DNA from: Pelomonas sp. Root1217 | GTDB lineage: Bacteria > Pseudomonadota > Gammaproteobacteria > Burkholderiales > Burkholderiaceae_C | Assembly: GCF_001425705.1 (NCBI RefSeq) | Contig: NZ_LMDC01000023.1 | Coordinates: 1,463-65,462, forward strand | Length of the DNA stretch: 64,000 nt | Reading direction: 5' to 3' | Shown: positions 1 to 8,166 of the stretch, in pieces | How the letters are laid out: each line of letters begins with the position of its first letter | How positions within the stretch are numbered: the first letter of the stretch is position 1 | The notes under the pieces: model-generated | What the model was told of the DNA's origin: nothing | The model's input: only the letters and a program-made list of their open reading frames with translations | Database searches by the model: none | Program-made: the position numbers and the translations under genes

Positions 1-242
1 ATGCCCAGCTTGTAGGTGCCGTTCGTGGCGCGCAGGAAATCGCGCTCGTCGATGCCGATCAGCTGGTTGTAGTTGCGAATGGACGGGAAGGTGGCTTCAC
101 CGACACCGACGATGCCGATCTCCTCGGACTCGACCACCTCGACGCTGGCGCGGCCCTTCAGCCCGGTGACCAGCGCCGCGGCCACCATCCAGCCGGCGCT
201 GCCACCGCCCACGACGACGATGCGATCAACTTTCTGCGTCAT
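1..242 (-). CDS. Tryptophan halogenase family flavoprotein, N-terminal part (truncated by window edge)
   Basis: The 80 visible residues form the N-terminus of an FAD-dependent enzyme of the tryptophan halogenase (PrnA-like) family. The start MTQKVDRIVVVGGGSAGWM carries the Rossmann dinucleotide motif GGGSAG at residues 12-17 with the Trp-Met that follows it in this family, then GVGEATFPSIRNYNQLIGIDE, a family-typical stretch. The gene runs off the left edge, so the catalytic Lys and Glu cannot be checked. It lies downstream of a TonB-dependent receptor on the same strand. Such pairs are common in carbohydrate-uptake loci of Gammaproteobacteria and Caulobacter, where the true substrate is unknown; free tryptophan chlorination is only one possibility. 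Confidence 0.85.
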   Translation of the reverse strand, partial: MTQKVDRIVVVGGGSAGWMVAAALVTGLKGRASVEVVESEEIGIVGVGEATFPSIRNYNQLIGIDERDFLRATNGTYKLG

Positions 243-338
243 AGAGACCTTGCCAAGTTCCTGGGCGCCTTGAACGACCAGCGCCGACGTCCATCATTTC
301 TATCTTTGGCTGCGCACGGCGGCGACCCACACAAGTGG

Positions 339-373
339 GCATGCCGCCCGGACAGCCCGTCCGGGCGGCATGC
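339..373 (-). terminator. Perfect 14-bp hairpin between receptor and halogenase genes
   Basis: Arms 339-352 and 360-373 are perfectly complementary (core GCCGCCCGGA/TCCGGGCGGC) around a 7-nt loop. There is no T-run on either side, so it may be an attenuating or mRNA-stabilising hairpin, or a weak terminator, that sets the expression ratio of receptor to halogenase. It begins 14 bp after the receptor stop codon. Confidence 0.6.
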
Positions 374-386
374 AGGTTGCACCATG

Positions 387-3300
387 TCAGAACTCGTAGC
401 GTGCGCTCATCGAGTAGCTGCGGCCAGGGTAGAACCACGCACGCCCCATCACGCCGATGTGCTGCTGCTGCGTCTGGCGAACGATGACATTGTTCAGGTT
501 CGTCACGTTGAGCGACATGCTCAGCGCGTCGCTGAACCTGTAGTTCATGCCGGCGTCCCACTGACCGAATGCCTCCTGCCAGACCGGCAGGCCCCAGCCC
601 ACATCCCGGGCGCCTGGGCGCGACGGGTCCGCGCTCGTCGCGTCGTCGCCGCGCGTGCCGTTGGCATCCGCCGCCTGCAGGATGCGGCTGTGCCAGTTGT
701 AGGCTAGGCGCGCGGACAGCGGGCCGCGGTCGTACATCAGGACGAAGTTGTAGGCGTTCTTGGCCATGTAGGGCAGTGGCAGATCCCTGAACGGCAAGCC
801 GTTGGTGTCGCAGCCGAACAAATGCAGGGTGCCATTCGACGTCGCCCTGCCTGCATCGCAGTAGGGGTTGTAGATCTGTTTGTAAAGGCTTTGCTTGGCG
901 TCGATGTAGGTGTAGTTGGCCGACACGCCGATGCCCTTGGCCCAGTCTGGCAACACGCCTTCCAGGAATCCGAGCTTGTCCAGGTAGGTCATGGCGGCAA
1001 CCTCCATGCCGCCAACCTTGGCCTTGCCCACGTTGTCCGGCCCGGTGATCGAGAAGAGCTGCGGAGTGCCGGAGTTGGTGTTGTAGGCACGGCTGTACAC
1101 GCTGTTCATGATGACGTTCTTGACGTCCTTGTAGAACACCGTGCCCGTGATGGACTGGCCGTCACGCGGATACCACTCCAGCGCCAGGTCATAGCTGTTG
1201 GCCGTGATCGGCTTGAGCTTGACGTTGCCGGTGTTCTCACCGGTGTAGGTGAGCGTCCCTTTCTGCTCGTCGTAGTTCTGGAACAGCTTGATGTACTCGC
1301 CCAGCTGGTTGAAGCCGGGTCGGTTCATGCTCTGGGCCATCGCCAGGCGAGCCTGCAACCTGTCGGTGAAGTTCATCTTCAGGTTGAGCGACGGCAGCAC
1401 CTTGACGAACTCGTTTTGTACGTCGATAGGCTGGTTGATATTGTCGAAGTGCGGCAGATGCGGCGGCGTATTCGAGTCGTACTTGTGATCGAAAACCGTG
1501 TAGCCGTGCGAGACGTCGTGGGTCATCACGACGCGCACACCGGCGTTGCCTTCGATCGGGAACTTCAAGTCGTCGAAGCCGAAGCGCAGCGTGGCGTAGA
1601 CCGCGTCGGTCTGTTCGCTGTGCGTGCTGGTCTTTTCCGGGTTGTTGTCGTAAACCAGCTCCTTGAAGTTCTGATAGTCCTTCTTCAAGTCGCATTCCAC
1701 GCCCGGGTATTGCGCCTTGGCGTCCAGGCATTGCTGGTAGCGGTAGTCGTTGAGCAGCTTGCCGTAGGTGTTCGGATAGTCGCGCACGGCACTGACCGTC
1801 GGCATGACGATGTTCGGCAGCGAGCCCGCCTTGCCCCCGTAGAAGCTGCCGAAGTTGAACACTTCGACCGGCACGGTTTGGTACTTCGCATCTTTCAGGT
1901 ACGCGAAGCTTGGGCGCCGGCCCCCCTGGCCGTTGTCCGGGGGATATTGACCGGGTACGACGTTCTGCTTGACGTCCCAGGGCTCGGCAATGGAACTCCA
2001 TCCATTGCCCGTGGGTTCGTAGCGGCGTGCCACGCGGTAGGTGGCTCTCACGCCGACACGGATGTCACGCAGGATGGGGTTGTCCTCGAAACGGTAGCGC
2101 GCGTCTGCCTTCCATGCGTACAAGTCGCCGTCGGCCTTGCTGGCGCTCGGCATGATCAGGTTCCAGTAATAGTGTTTCGGATCGGCCAGGAAATCCGTGG
2201 CGGCCTGGTCGAACTCGAGGCGGAGCGGACCCTTTCCTGACACGTCGATGCCCATGCTTGGCGCGAAAGTGCCCAACTGCAGGTTGCGGCCGACCGAATC
2301 GTTCTTCGCGTGAACCCACTGGACGTCGTTCTGCAGCAGCCAGTTGTCGCTGACGGCCCACTTGAAGTTCCACGCCAGTTCACCGGTCTTCGAGGTGGTC
2401 TGGTTCCAGCCGCGCGTGATCTGCAAGCCCAGGCCGCCAGCCTCGAAGTCGTTCGCCCCGGGCCCGGTCGGATAGGTGTACTTGCCCGAGAGCAGCACAT
2501 TGTTGGCGTCGTACTTCGCGGTCGCGGGGTCGATCTTCGACTTGTACGCGTTCTCGATACCGGTGTAGAAGCCCTGCTCGCTGCCCGTCTCACGGGTGCC
2601 CGACACGAAATAGGTCAGCGACGAGTCCATGCTGCCCAGCTTCCACTGCAGCGCGCCGTAGAAGCCGGCGCGTTCGTTGTCGCCGGTGTTGTTGCGGAAG
2701 GAAGCCGATTTCGGCGCCCACGCCACCTTGCCCTCGATCAGGTCGGTGCGGGGGTAGTAGGCGTCCAGTTGGAGGCTCTCATTCTGGAAGCTGGTGTGGT
2801 TGTAGGACACATCCAGCAGCACGCCCACACGGCCGATGTCCGTATTCCACTGCGTGGTGTACAGCCCCGACAGGCTGGGCGAACTCTTGCCTGAGCGCTG
2901 CACGTAGTTGTTGCCCGCCGACATGTAGGCCTTGGTCACCTTGTAGTCAAAAGGCAAGGCCGTGCGCAGGTTCACCGTGCCGCTGACGCCGCCTTCGATG
3001 ATCTCGCTGGAGGGGTTCTTGTAGACGTCAACGCCCGCCATCAGCTCGGGCGGAATGTCGCCCCAGCTCAGCTCACGGCCCGGCCACCCGGCCGAGAACG
3101 ACTCACGGCCATTCAGCAGCGAAGAACCCCAGCTCAGGCCCCGCACGCTGATGCCGGAGCCTTCGACAGAGAAGTGCTCCGGATCGCCCCGCGACTTGTT
3201 GCGGTCGATGACGACGCCGACGACGCGCTGCAGCACTTCGGTGATGGATTTGTCCGGCAGCTTGCCGGCCTCTTCGGCGACGACCGAGTCGACGATTTCT

Positions 3301-3482
3301 TCGGCGTTCTGCTTGATCTTCTGGGCATTCTGCAGCGCCTGGCGCTGCCCAGTGACGACGACGGTGTCCAGGTTTGCCGGCTTGTCAGCCGTCGACTGCG
3401 CCAGCGCGGCGCTGCCGACTGTCAGCAGCATCATGTGGACCATGCCGCGATGGATGGCGGTGGTTCGGAACTGTTTTTTCAT
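387..3482 (-). CDS. TonB-dependent outer membrane receptor
   Basis: This 1031-residue outer membrane receptor takes up a ligand with TonB energy. After a signal peptide ending ...SAALA there is a TonB box-like LDTVVVTGQR, a plug domain (about residues 60-190; EVLQRVVGVVIDRN, ISVRGLSWGSSLLNGRE, GGVSGTVNLRTA) and a 22-strand-type barrel ending in the aromatic ...SARYEF. I chose the ATG at 3482 because CGGAGACACC precedes it at good spacing; the upstream 32-residue extension has no ribosome-binding site. Long barrels of this type beside a tryptophan halogenase are typical of oligosaccharide uptake, but the ligand is not visible. It is co-oriented with the lipoprotein gene 141 bp upstream, probably one operon. 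Confidence 0.93.
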   Translation of the reverse strand: MKKQFRTTAIHRGMVHMMLLTVGSAALAQSTADKPANLDTVVVTGQRQALQNAQKIKQNAEEIVDSVVAEEAGKLPDKSITEVLQRVVGVVIDRNKSRGDPEHFSVEGSGISVRGLSWGSSLLNGRESFSAGWPGRELSWGDIPPELMAGVDVYKNPSSEIIEGGVSGTVNLRTALPFDYKVTKAYMSAGNNYVQRSGKSSPSLSGLYTTQWNTDIGRVGVLLDVSYNHTSFQNESLQLDAYYPRTDLIEGKVAWAPKSASFRNNTGDNERAGFYGALQWKLGSMDSSLTYFVSGTRETGSEQGFYTGIENAYKSKIDPATAKYDANNVLLSGKYTYPTGPGANDFEAGGLGLQITRGWNQTTSKTGELAWNFKWAVSDNWLLQNDVQWVHAKNDSVGRNLQLGTFAPSMGIDVSGKGPLRLEFDQAATDFLADPKHYYWNLIMPSASKADGDLYAWKADARYRFEDNPILRDIRVGVRATYRVARRYEPTGNGWSSIAEPWDVKQNVVPGQYPPDNGQGGRRPSFAYLKDAKYQTVPVEVFNFGSFYGGKAGSLPNIVMPTVSAVRDYPNTYGKLLNDYRYQQCLDAKAQYPGVECDLKKDYQNFKELVYDNNPEKTSTHSEQTDAVYATLRFGFDDLKFPIEGNAGVRVVMTHDVSHGYTVFDHKYDSNTPPHLPHFDNINQPIDVQNEFVKVLPSLNLKMNFTDRLQARLAMAQSMNRPGFNQLGEYIKLFQNYDEQKGTLTYTGENTGNVKLKPITANSYDLALEWYPRDGQSITGTVFYKDVKNVIMNSVYSRAYNTNSGTPQLFSITGPDNVGKAKVGGMEVAAMTYLDKLGFLEGVLPDWAKGIGVSANYTYIDAKQSLYKQIYNPYCDAGRATSNGTLHLFGCDTNGLPFRDLPLPYMAKNAYNFVLMYDRGPLSARLAYNWHSRILQAADANGTRGDDATSADPSRPGARDVGWGLPVWQEAFGQWDAGMNYRFSDALSMSLNVTNLNNVIVRQTQQQHIGVMGRAWFYPGRSYSMSARYEF

Positions 3483-3623
3483 GGTGTCTCCGTATTCCTT
3501 CGATGAGTCCAGCGGCAGCTGCCCATGTGGGCGGCTCCGCCTTCTCGGCATCGGTGCCGTGTCACTTGCCCCGATCAACGCGCGAGGCTGGTCACTGGCA
3601 CGCGAGTCCGCGCGCTAACTGGG

Positions 3624-5291
3624 TTATTGGAAGTAGATGAGGCCCTTGAGGGTCAAGTCGGAGGCAGTGATGCCGTCGGTCTTGTTGTTCTCGTTGATGT
3701 CCATCAGCCAGAAGCGCGTGCGCACGACGGTGGAGGACTTCAGCAGCGTTGCAGCTGAGGCACGCGAGGCACCAAGCTTGTCCAGGGCTGCCTTGAACGC
3801 GGCTTCGTTGACGGGGGCGCCCGTGCTGTCATACGGATTCGGCAGCTTGCGCACATCGTCGTCCAGCGAAGCCTTGGTGATGTCCGGCAGGCCGCACGAC
3901 TCGGTGACCGCAAAGTTGTCCAGAGGCACTGCGTAGCTGACCATCCCCGCTTTCGGAACCCACACCAAGGTGCTCAGCGCGACGTTGCAATTGTTTTTAT
4001 TGCTCTTACCCAGATCCAGGTGCACGACGATGGGCTTGGCGGCCGCGTAGAGATCGGCGTTGACGCCCAGGGTGAAGTTCAGCGTCTTCTCGTTGGTCAC
4101 CTTCAGCCCACTGAGGGTGTCGTCGTCGGTCTTGAACCCGATGGTCCAAGGCGAAAAGATGTCGATGCGATTGAAGCCGTACTGCCAGTTGCCCGGGGTC
4201 CACTTGCTCTCGGGGAGGCGCAGCGCGGATAGCAGAGACAAGCCGTCGTCGGCGATCTTGCTGTAGCACCAGTTGTCGATGCTGTCGCCGTTGTCGGCCT
4301 TGGCGTTACACCGCTCCCAGCCTGCGGCCAAGGTACTGCTCCAGGGGTTGACGGTCACACGACCGCCTTGCCAGGTTCTGTACGAATCCGTCCAGCCGAC
4401 GCTGCTGCGCGTCTCAAGCGCAAATCCACTCGACACCAACAGCGGGTCGGCGAGCACCTCGAGCTTCTCGGAAGTGCCCGCTGCGCTGGACAGGGTCACC
4501 GCGCAGCTTCCCTTGGCGGTCAGACGCAGCTCGTTGCCTGCCACCGTGCAAACCGTGGGCGTCGTGCTTGCGTACGTCAGGGCGTTGCCATTGGCATCGA
4601 CCGAGCCCAGCACGACTGTTTGAGTCGCGCCGCCCAACGGGACCACCGCGGGCGGCAAGGCGCCGATTTCAATGAAGGCCTGCCCCTCGGGCATGGCTGC
4701 GTATGAGTCATTTTCTGCCGCCGTCACCCCAAGCGTGCAGAACCCCTGCTGCAGGACTTTCAGCGTCGTGCCGCTGACCGTGCAAACGTCGGGCGTCTTC
4801 GTCGCCGTGTAGGTCGCCGGCATGCCAGCGTCAGTTTTGTCTGGCAGCGTGATGTTGGCGGGAACTGCCCCACGCAGAACGATGCCCACCGGCACCAGCG
4901 GGCGTTGTGCATGCTTCAACACGACGAACACTTGGCTCGTATCGTCTGCAGCAGCCCATACGGTGCCGTCCGAGCCAACGCCGCCGGGTTGGCTCGCGAT
5001 GACCAGGCAGTCTCCTGCAGCCACCAGGGTCACCTGTTTGTCCGCCACGGTGCAGGTGGTGGGCGTGCCGGTACGGAAGCTGACCGGCAAACCGGAAGTG
5101 GCTGTTGCGGACAACGCGGTCGGGCCATTCAACAAAGTGTTGCCACCCGGATATTTGAAGCTGATGGCCTGGAAGCGCCCCTCAGCCCCTCCGCCGCCCT
5201 CCCCGCCCCCTCCGCCCCCGCATGCGGCCAAGAAAGCGCATGCCGCTGCAACGGTCAACTTCTTGCCGTGTGGAATCGACTTTTTCGTCAC
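3624..5291 (-). CDS. Surface lipoprotein with three Cys-Thr-Val Ig-like repeats
   Basis: The predicted lipoprotein has 555 residues. The GTG at 5291 is preferred over the ATG at 5330 because AAGGAGACAGAAC precedes it, and the product then begins VTKKSIPHGKK with a lipobox LAAC (Cys24) followed by a long Gly-rich spacer. Three repeats of about 85 residues each contain a T-x-x-x-CTV ... C-x-(V/L) pattern, suggesting disulphide-bonded Ig-like modules. A C-terminal domain of roughly 260 residues (YRTWQGGRVTVNPWSS onward) has no family I recognise but is rich in Trp and Asp, as in ligand-binding surface proteins. It probably works as the cell-surface partner of the receptor gene downstream. Exact function unknown. 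Confidence 0.75.
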   Translation of the reverse strand: MTKKSIPHGKKLTVAAACAFLAACGGGGGGEGGGGAEGRFQAISFKYPGGNTLLNGPTALSATATSGLPVSFRTGTPTTCTVADKQVTLVAAGDCLVIASQPGGVGSDGTVWAAADDTSQVFVVLKHAQRPLVPVGIVLRGAVPANITLPDKTDAGMPATYTATKTPDVCTVSGTTLKVLQQGFCTLGVTAAENDSYAAMPEGQAFIEIGALPPAVVPLGGATQTVVLGSVDANGNALTYASTTPTVCTVAGNELRLTAKGSCAVTLSSAAGTSEKLEVLADPLLVSSGFALETRSSVGWTDSYRTWQGGRVTVNPWSSTLAAGWERCNAKADNGDSIDNWCYSKIADDGLSLLSALRLPESKWTPGNWQYGFNRIDIFSPWTIGFKTDDDTLSGLKVTNEKTLNFTLGVNADLYAAAKPIVVHLDLGKSNKNNCNVALSTLVWVPKAGMVSYAVPLDNFAVTESCGLPDITKASLDDDVRKLPNPYDSTGAPVNEAAFKAALDKLGASRASAATLLKSSTVVRTRFWLMDINENNKTDGITASDLTLKGLIYFQ

Positions 5292-5724
5292 GTTCTGTCT
5301 CCTTTTCTGAAATAACTGGTAGCGGCTCAACTGCAGAACCTGCAGCGAGACCGCTCCTTTGATCCCGGGCCCGTCTCGCCGAAGCCGCCATTTGGTTCGG
5401 GCGTTGAACGAACTATTTCCGAGTAAAAGAGCCCGCCATCGGCACGTGTGTTCACCGTGGCTGGGTCACATTCACGCCAGCCGAAAGGCGGTGGGGATGT
5501 GAAATTAGGTACGACCCTTCGCCTGGCCGGCTTCGCCTCGGAACGACCACCCGGCGTTCGCACGACCCTTCCAAGGACACGCAGGTGGGTGAGCCGGGGG
5601 CTCAGCGCGAGTTCAGAGGCGGGCTGAATCCGACTGTCAAGTGGGGTTCGTTTGCTGTGGTTGGTGGCGAAGACACGCCGGCTGCATAGCGTCGGTTTGG
5701 CGCCAAAGACGCCGGATCGGCTCA

Positions 5725-5740
5725 GATTCGGCGCCGAATC
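5725..5740. promoter_or_regulatory. Palindrome GATTCGGCGCCGAATC, candidate operator (copy A)
   Basis: Perfect 16-bp palindrome about 430 bp upstream of the lipoprotein start; the same sequence, extended to 18 bp, occurs at 6783-6800 upstream of gntR. The CG-centred symmetry resembles operators of LacI or similar sugar regulators. The protein that binds is not known. Confidence 0.6.
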
Positions 5741-5781
5741 AGTTGATGAAAATAATTGCGACAAGCGCCGCGGAAGCATCA

Positions 5782-5804
5782 TATTTCGATCGACCATCGA
5801 ACTA
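5782..5804. promoter_or_regulatory. Inverted repeat TATTTCGA-N7-TCGAACTA, candidate operator (copy A)
   Basis: Arms at 5782-5789 and 5797-5804 match the perfect repeat at 6840-6862 with a single mismatch. Conserved flanking AATTAGGGGAAACCCATCGG follows in both copies. Confidence 0.55.
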
Positions 5805-5902
5805 ATTAGGGGAAACCCATCGGCGCCCGCAGGCCCCACATCTCGTTCGGGGCGTGACATCCCACGAGCCCGACCGACTCTTCCTTGATGCCAATGCAGA
5901 GA

Positions 5903-6634
5903 TCACGCCCATGTGAGCGCCGCCTCGATGGCGTGCTGGGTCGGCTCGCCAACCCAGCGCCTATGGGAAGACTGCAGGTGATGACACATCTGCGCCGCGG
6001 CAGCTTGCGGATTGCGCGATTTGAGCGCCCGAAGGATCGCCTCATGCTCGTCCAGCGCAGACTGCCAGCCGTGTTCCGTTCCCGCGCGAACACTCATCCG
6101 GGCTGAAATTGGGCTGTGCCGACTGTCGAACAGAGCCCCGACCATTCCGACCAGCACTGAATTCCCGCCCTGTTCGGCGATGCTGAGGTGGAACCGTCGG
6201 TCTGCCTCGACTGGCTTGTAGCCTCTGGCGAGCCCATCCCGCATCTCCTCCAGAGCCTCCTCGACACGATGCAGCCCTAACGTACTGACGCGAGCGGCGG
6301 CGAGTGTGGCCACCGCGCTCTCCAGTACAACTCGCGCTTGCAGCAGTTCCTCCGGGCTGTCCCCCAAGCTCAGCGCAGCAGTGTCGCTGCGACGGCCAGA
6401 CGGGCAGACATAGACGCCCGATCCGCCGCGAATCTCGATACGCCCGTCTATCTCCAGCGCGATCAGCGCCTCACGGAGTGAGGGCCGCGACACGCCGAGC
6501 AGCGAGGCCAGGTCGCGTTCACCGGGAAGCCGGGCGCCTTCCACCAAGCCCTCAGCGTCTATCAGCGCCCTGATCCGATCGGCGATCTGCTCGTACAAGC
6601 GACGTGTCTCGACGCCCCGATGATGAAATGACAT
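5903..6634 (-). CDS. GntR-family (FadR subfamily) transcriptional regulator
   Basis: This 243-residue repressor has an N-terminal winged HTH (residues 10-75; RLYEQIADRIRALID, LPGERDLASLLGVSRPSLREAL, then the wing GGSGVYV) and a C-terminal FCD ligand-binding domain (about 95-235; RVVLESAVATLAAARV, DRRFHLSIAEQGGNSVL, DEHEAILRALKSRNP) with the metal-binding His pattern of that domain. Such proteins sense small organic acids or sugar acids. The ATG at 6634 has GGAGG very close and AGGAG 12 nt upstream; both are usable. It presumably regulates the receptor operon downstream and itself, because both are preceded by the same repeated operator region. Confidence 0.9.
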   Translation of the reverse strand: MSFHHRGVETRRLYEQIADRIRALIDAEGLVEGARLPGERDLASLLGVSRPSLREALIALEIDGRIEIRGGSGVYVCPSGRRSDTAALSLGDSPEELLQARVVLESAVATLAAARVSTLGLHRVEEALEEMRDGLARGYKPVEADRRFHLSIAEQGGNSVLVGMVGALFDSRHSPISARMSVRAGTEHGWQSALDEHEAILRALKSRNPQAAAAQMCHHLQSSHRRWVGEPTQHAIEAALTWA

Positions 6635-6782
6635 GGCCTCCGTGAACTCCTATTTCTGAAATAACTGGTCGCTGCTCAAACTGCAGGACATGCAGCGACA
6701 CCACTCCCTCGAGTTCTTGGCATGTTTGATGGCAGCCGTCGGCGTTACGCCGCTGGTTCGCTCGAAGCCATCAGCTGGGTTT

Positions 6783-6800
6783 GATTCGGCGCCGAATCAG
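6783..6800. promoter_or_regulatory. 18-bp palindrome TGATTCGGCGCCGAATCA (copy B)
   Basis: Perfect palindrome about 150 bp upstream of gntR; counterpart of 5725-5740. Confidence 0.6.
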
Positions 6801-6839
6801 TCGGCAAAAATAAATGCGACCACGCCGCGCAGCCATCAT

Positions 6840-6862
6840 AGTTCGATCGATCGTCGAACTAA
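6840..6862. promoter_or_regulatory. Perfect inverted repeat TAGTTCGA-N7-TCGAACTA (copy B)
   Basis: Arms 6840-6847 and 6855-6862 are exact reverse complements; the counterpart in copy A has one substitution. This is the stronger candidate of the two for the GntR operator, because short AT-rich-ended dyads are typical of the FadR subfamily. Confidence 0.55.
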
Positions 6863-6899
6863 TTAGGGGAAACCCATCGGCGCCGCTGGGGCCACTTGT

Positions 6900-7106
6900 C
6901 GGCACAAGAGGATCGCAGCGACGCATTGAGAGCGCCGAGCAGTGTCAGGCTCGGATGACCTCGACGATGTGGCAAGAGTCCCGAGATCTTTTGCGCAGCC
7001 GGTGGCAGTGCTCCGCCGCTTACGCAACCGTCAACCGACCACTTCTCGCAAGTGTCGGAAACGGCACTCTGGGCTGGTCTCCCAAAGGTCGGCGGGCTGG
7101 GCGGCC
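6900..7106. other. Intergenic stretch without recognisable gene
   Basis: About 200 bp between the operator block and the pseudogene remnant. I see no open reading frame with coding character, no terminator and no repeat. It may be decayed sequence belonging to the adjoining pseudogenes. Confidence 0.4.
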
Positions 7107-7404
7107 TCAGGGGCGCGGCACTGCCTTATTCGTCAGGTAGCCGGCATGGCTGATGCCCAGCAGCGCGATGGTGCTGTCGTCCAGCGTGGGGAAGTCGGTG
7201 ATGCCGTCGGATTGGGAGTACTTGAAGGTGTGCGCCACAGCGCAAAGGCGTAGGCCGCGATGATGGCAATCGTGAAGAACAGCATCTGCATCTTGGCCAG
7301 GTCCATGTCGGCGCCGTTGCTGGTCTCGGCCAGCCGCCATGTCGCCCCAGCGGCCATCTTCGGATCGCTATTGCCCAGCAACTGCCCATCGTGCGTGTCG
7401 CCTG
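7107..7404 (-). pseudogene. 3' remnant of a membrane protein, frameshifted
   Basis: Read across one frameshift (near 7230), the fragment encodes DLAKMQMLFFTIAIIAAYAFALWRT, a transmembrane segment, followed by DGITDFPTLDDSTIALLGISHAGYLTNKAVPRP and a stop. The L-x-x-Q-M-L-F-F-T helix plus FPTLDxSxIALLGISHAGYL pattern is typical of the C-terminus of a widespread uncharacterised membrane protein. The N-terminal part of that gene is missing: upstream the sequence switches abruptly to glpK at about 7404. The join therefore marks a deletion or recombination that destroyed both genes. Confidence 0.65.
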
Positions 7405-8102
7405 ATCGGCGCACCGAACAGCGCGGGCTCGGTCTCACCATGGATGTGGGCGGAAGGACGCACGCTGGGCAGCATGCCGCGCGGCACCTCCAACAGCTCA
7501 AGCAGCTGCTCGTCCCAGGCGTTGCGGCGCACGTTGAAAAGCATCGTGCGGGAGGCATCGCTCACTCCGCCGCATGCACGCGGCCGCCGGTGAGCTTCCA
7601 CACCAGCCGGCTGTCCACGGTGCCCAAGGCCAGCTCGCCGCGTGCGGCCGCAGCGCGGGCGCCATCGACGTGGTCGAGGATCCATTTCAGCTTGCTGCCG
7701 GAAAAGTAGGCATCGATGACCAGGCCCGTGCGTTCCTGCACCGCAGCCGCGTGGCCGCGCTCGCGCAGTGCCAGGCAGGTGGGCTCGGCGCGCCGGTCCT
7801 GCCAGACGATCGCGTTGTGGATGGGCTCGCCGGTCCTGCGATGTCACACCACGGTGGTCTCGCGCTGGTTGGTGATGCCGAGCGCTGCAATGTCCTTGGC
7901 GGGATGCCGGCCTTGGCCAAGGCCTCGCGCGCGGTGGCAAGCTGGCTCTCCCAGATGTCGTCGGGATCGTGCTCGACCTAGCCGGCTGCGGGAACATCTG
8001 GCGGATCTCGCGCTGCGCCATCGCCACGACGCGGCCGTCGGCATCGAACACGATGCTGCGCAAGCTGGAGGTGCCCTGGTCGAGCGCAAGCAGATACGTC
8101 AT
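7405..8102 (-). pseudogene. glpK: Glycerol kinase pseudogene (5' half, multiple lesions)
   Basis: The start MTYLLALDQGTSSLRSIVFD, preceded by AAGGAATTCC, is that of glycerol kinase (FGGY family). Lesions: a frameshift with loss of the Trp codon near 7980 (expected PGWVEHDPDDIW), a Trp-to-TGA nonsense codon at 7844-7846 after ITNQRETTVV, and another frameshift near 7565 before SDASRTMLFNV. Homology stops at ALFGAPI (about 7405), so the C-terminal half with the second ATPase domain is gone. It lies 3' of glpR on the same strand, where an intact glpK is normally expected in this type of locus. The gene cannot make an active kinase. Confidence 0.9.
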
Positions 8103-8166
8103 GGAATTCCTTCAATGGGCCATGTCGAGCCGCATGCCGCCAGCGGCGATCAGTGCCGGCAGCCCG

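Larger units (their letters stand above)
5304..5843 (-). repeat. Regulatory region copy A (leader plus operators), duplicated at 6653-6899
   Basis: This 611-bp gene-free space upstream of the lipoprotein gene holds two blocks that recur upstream of the gntR gene. Block 1 (about 5304-5360) is the gene-proximal leader containing CAGTTATTTCAGAAA before the Shine-Dalgarno. Block 2 (about 5722-5843) holds the palindrome at 5725-5740 and the inverted repeat at 5782-5804. Between the blocks copy A has about 360 bp against about 70 bp in copy B. Both copies point the same way relative to their genes, so the two promoters are probably co-regulated. Confidence 0.8.
6653..6899 (-). repeat. Regulatory region copy B upstream of gntR
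   Basis: Second copy of the duplicated leader/operator region. The leader block is at 6653-6710 and the operator block at 6781-6899, separated by about 70 bp. It carries the more symmetrical versions of both palindromes. Confidence 0.8.

Noticed and set aside
822..2240. A long plus-strand frame opposite the TonB receptor
   Set aside because: Val/His/Gly/Arg-rich composition without motifs; the receptor frame is clearly the real one.
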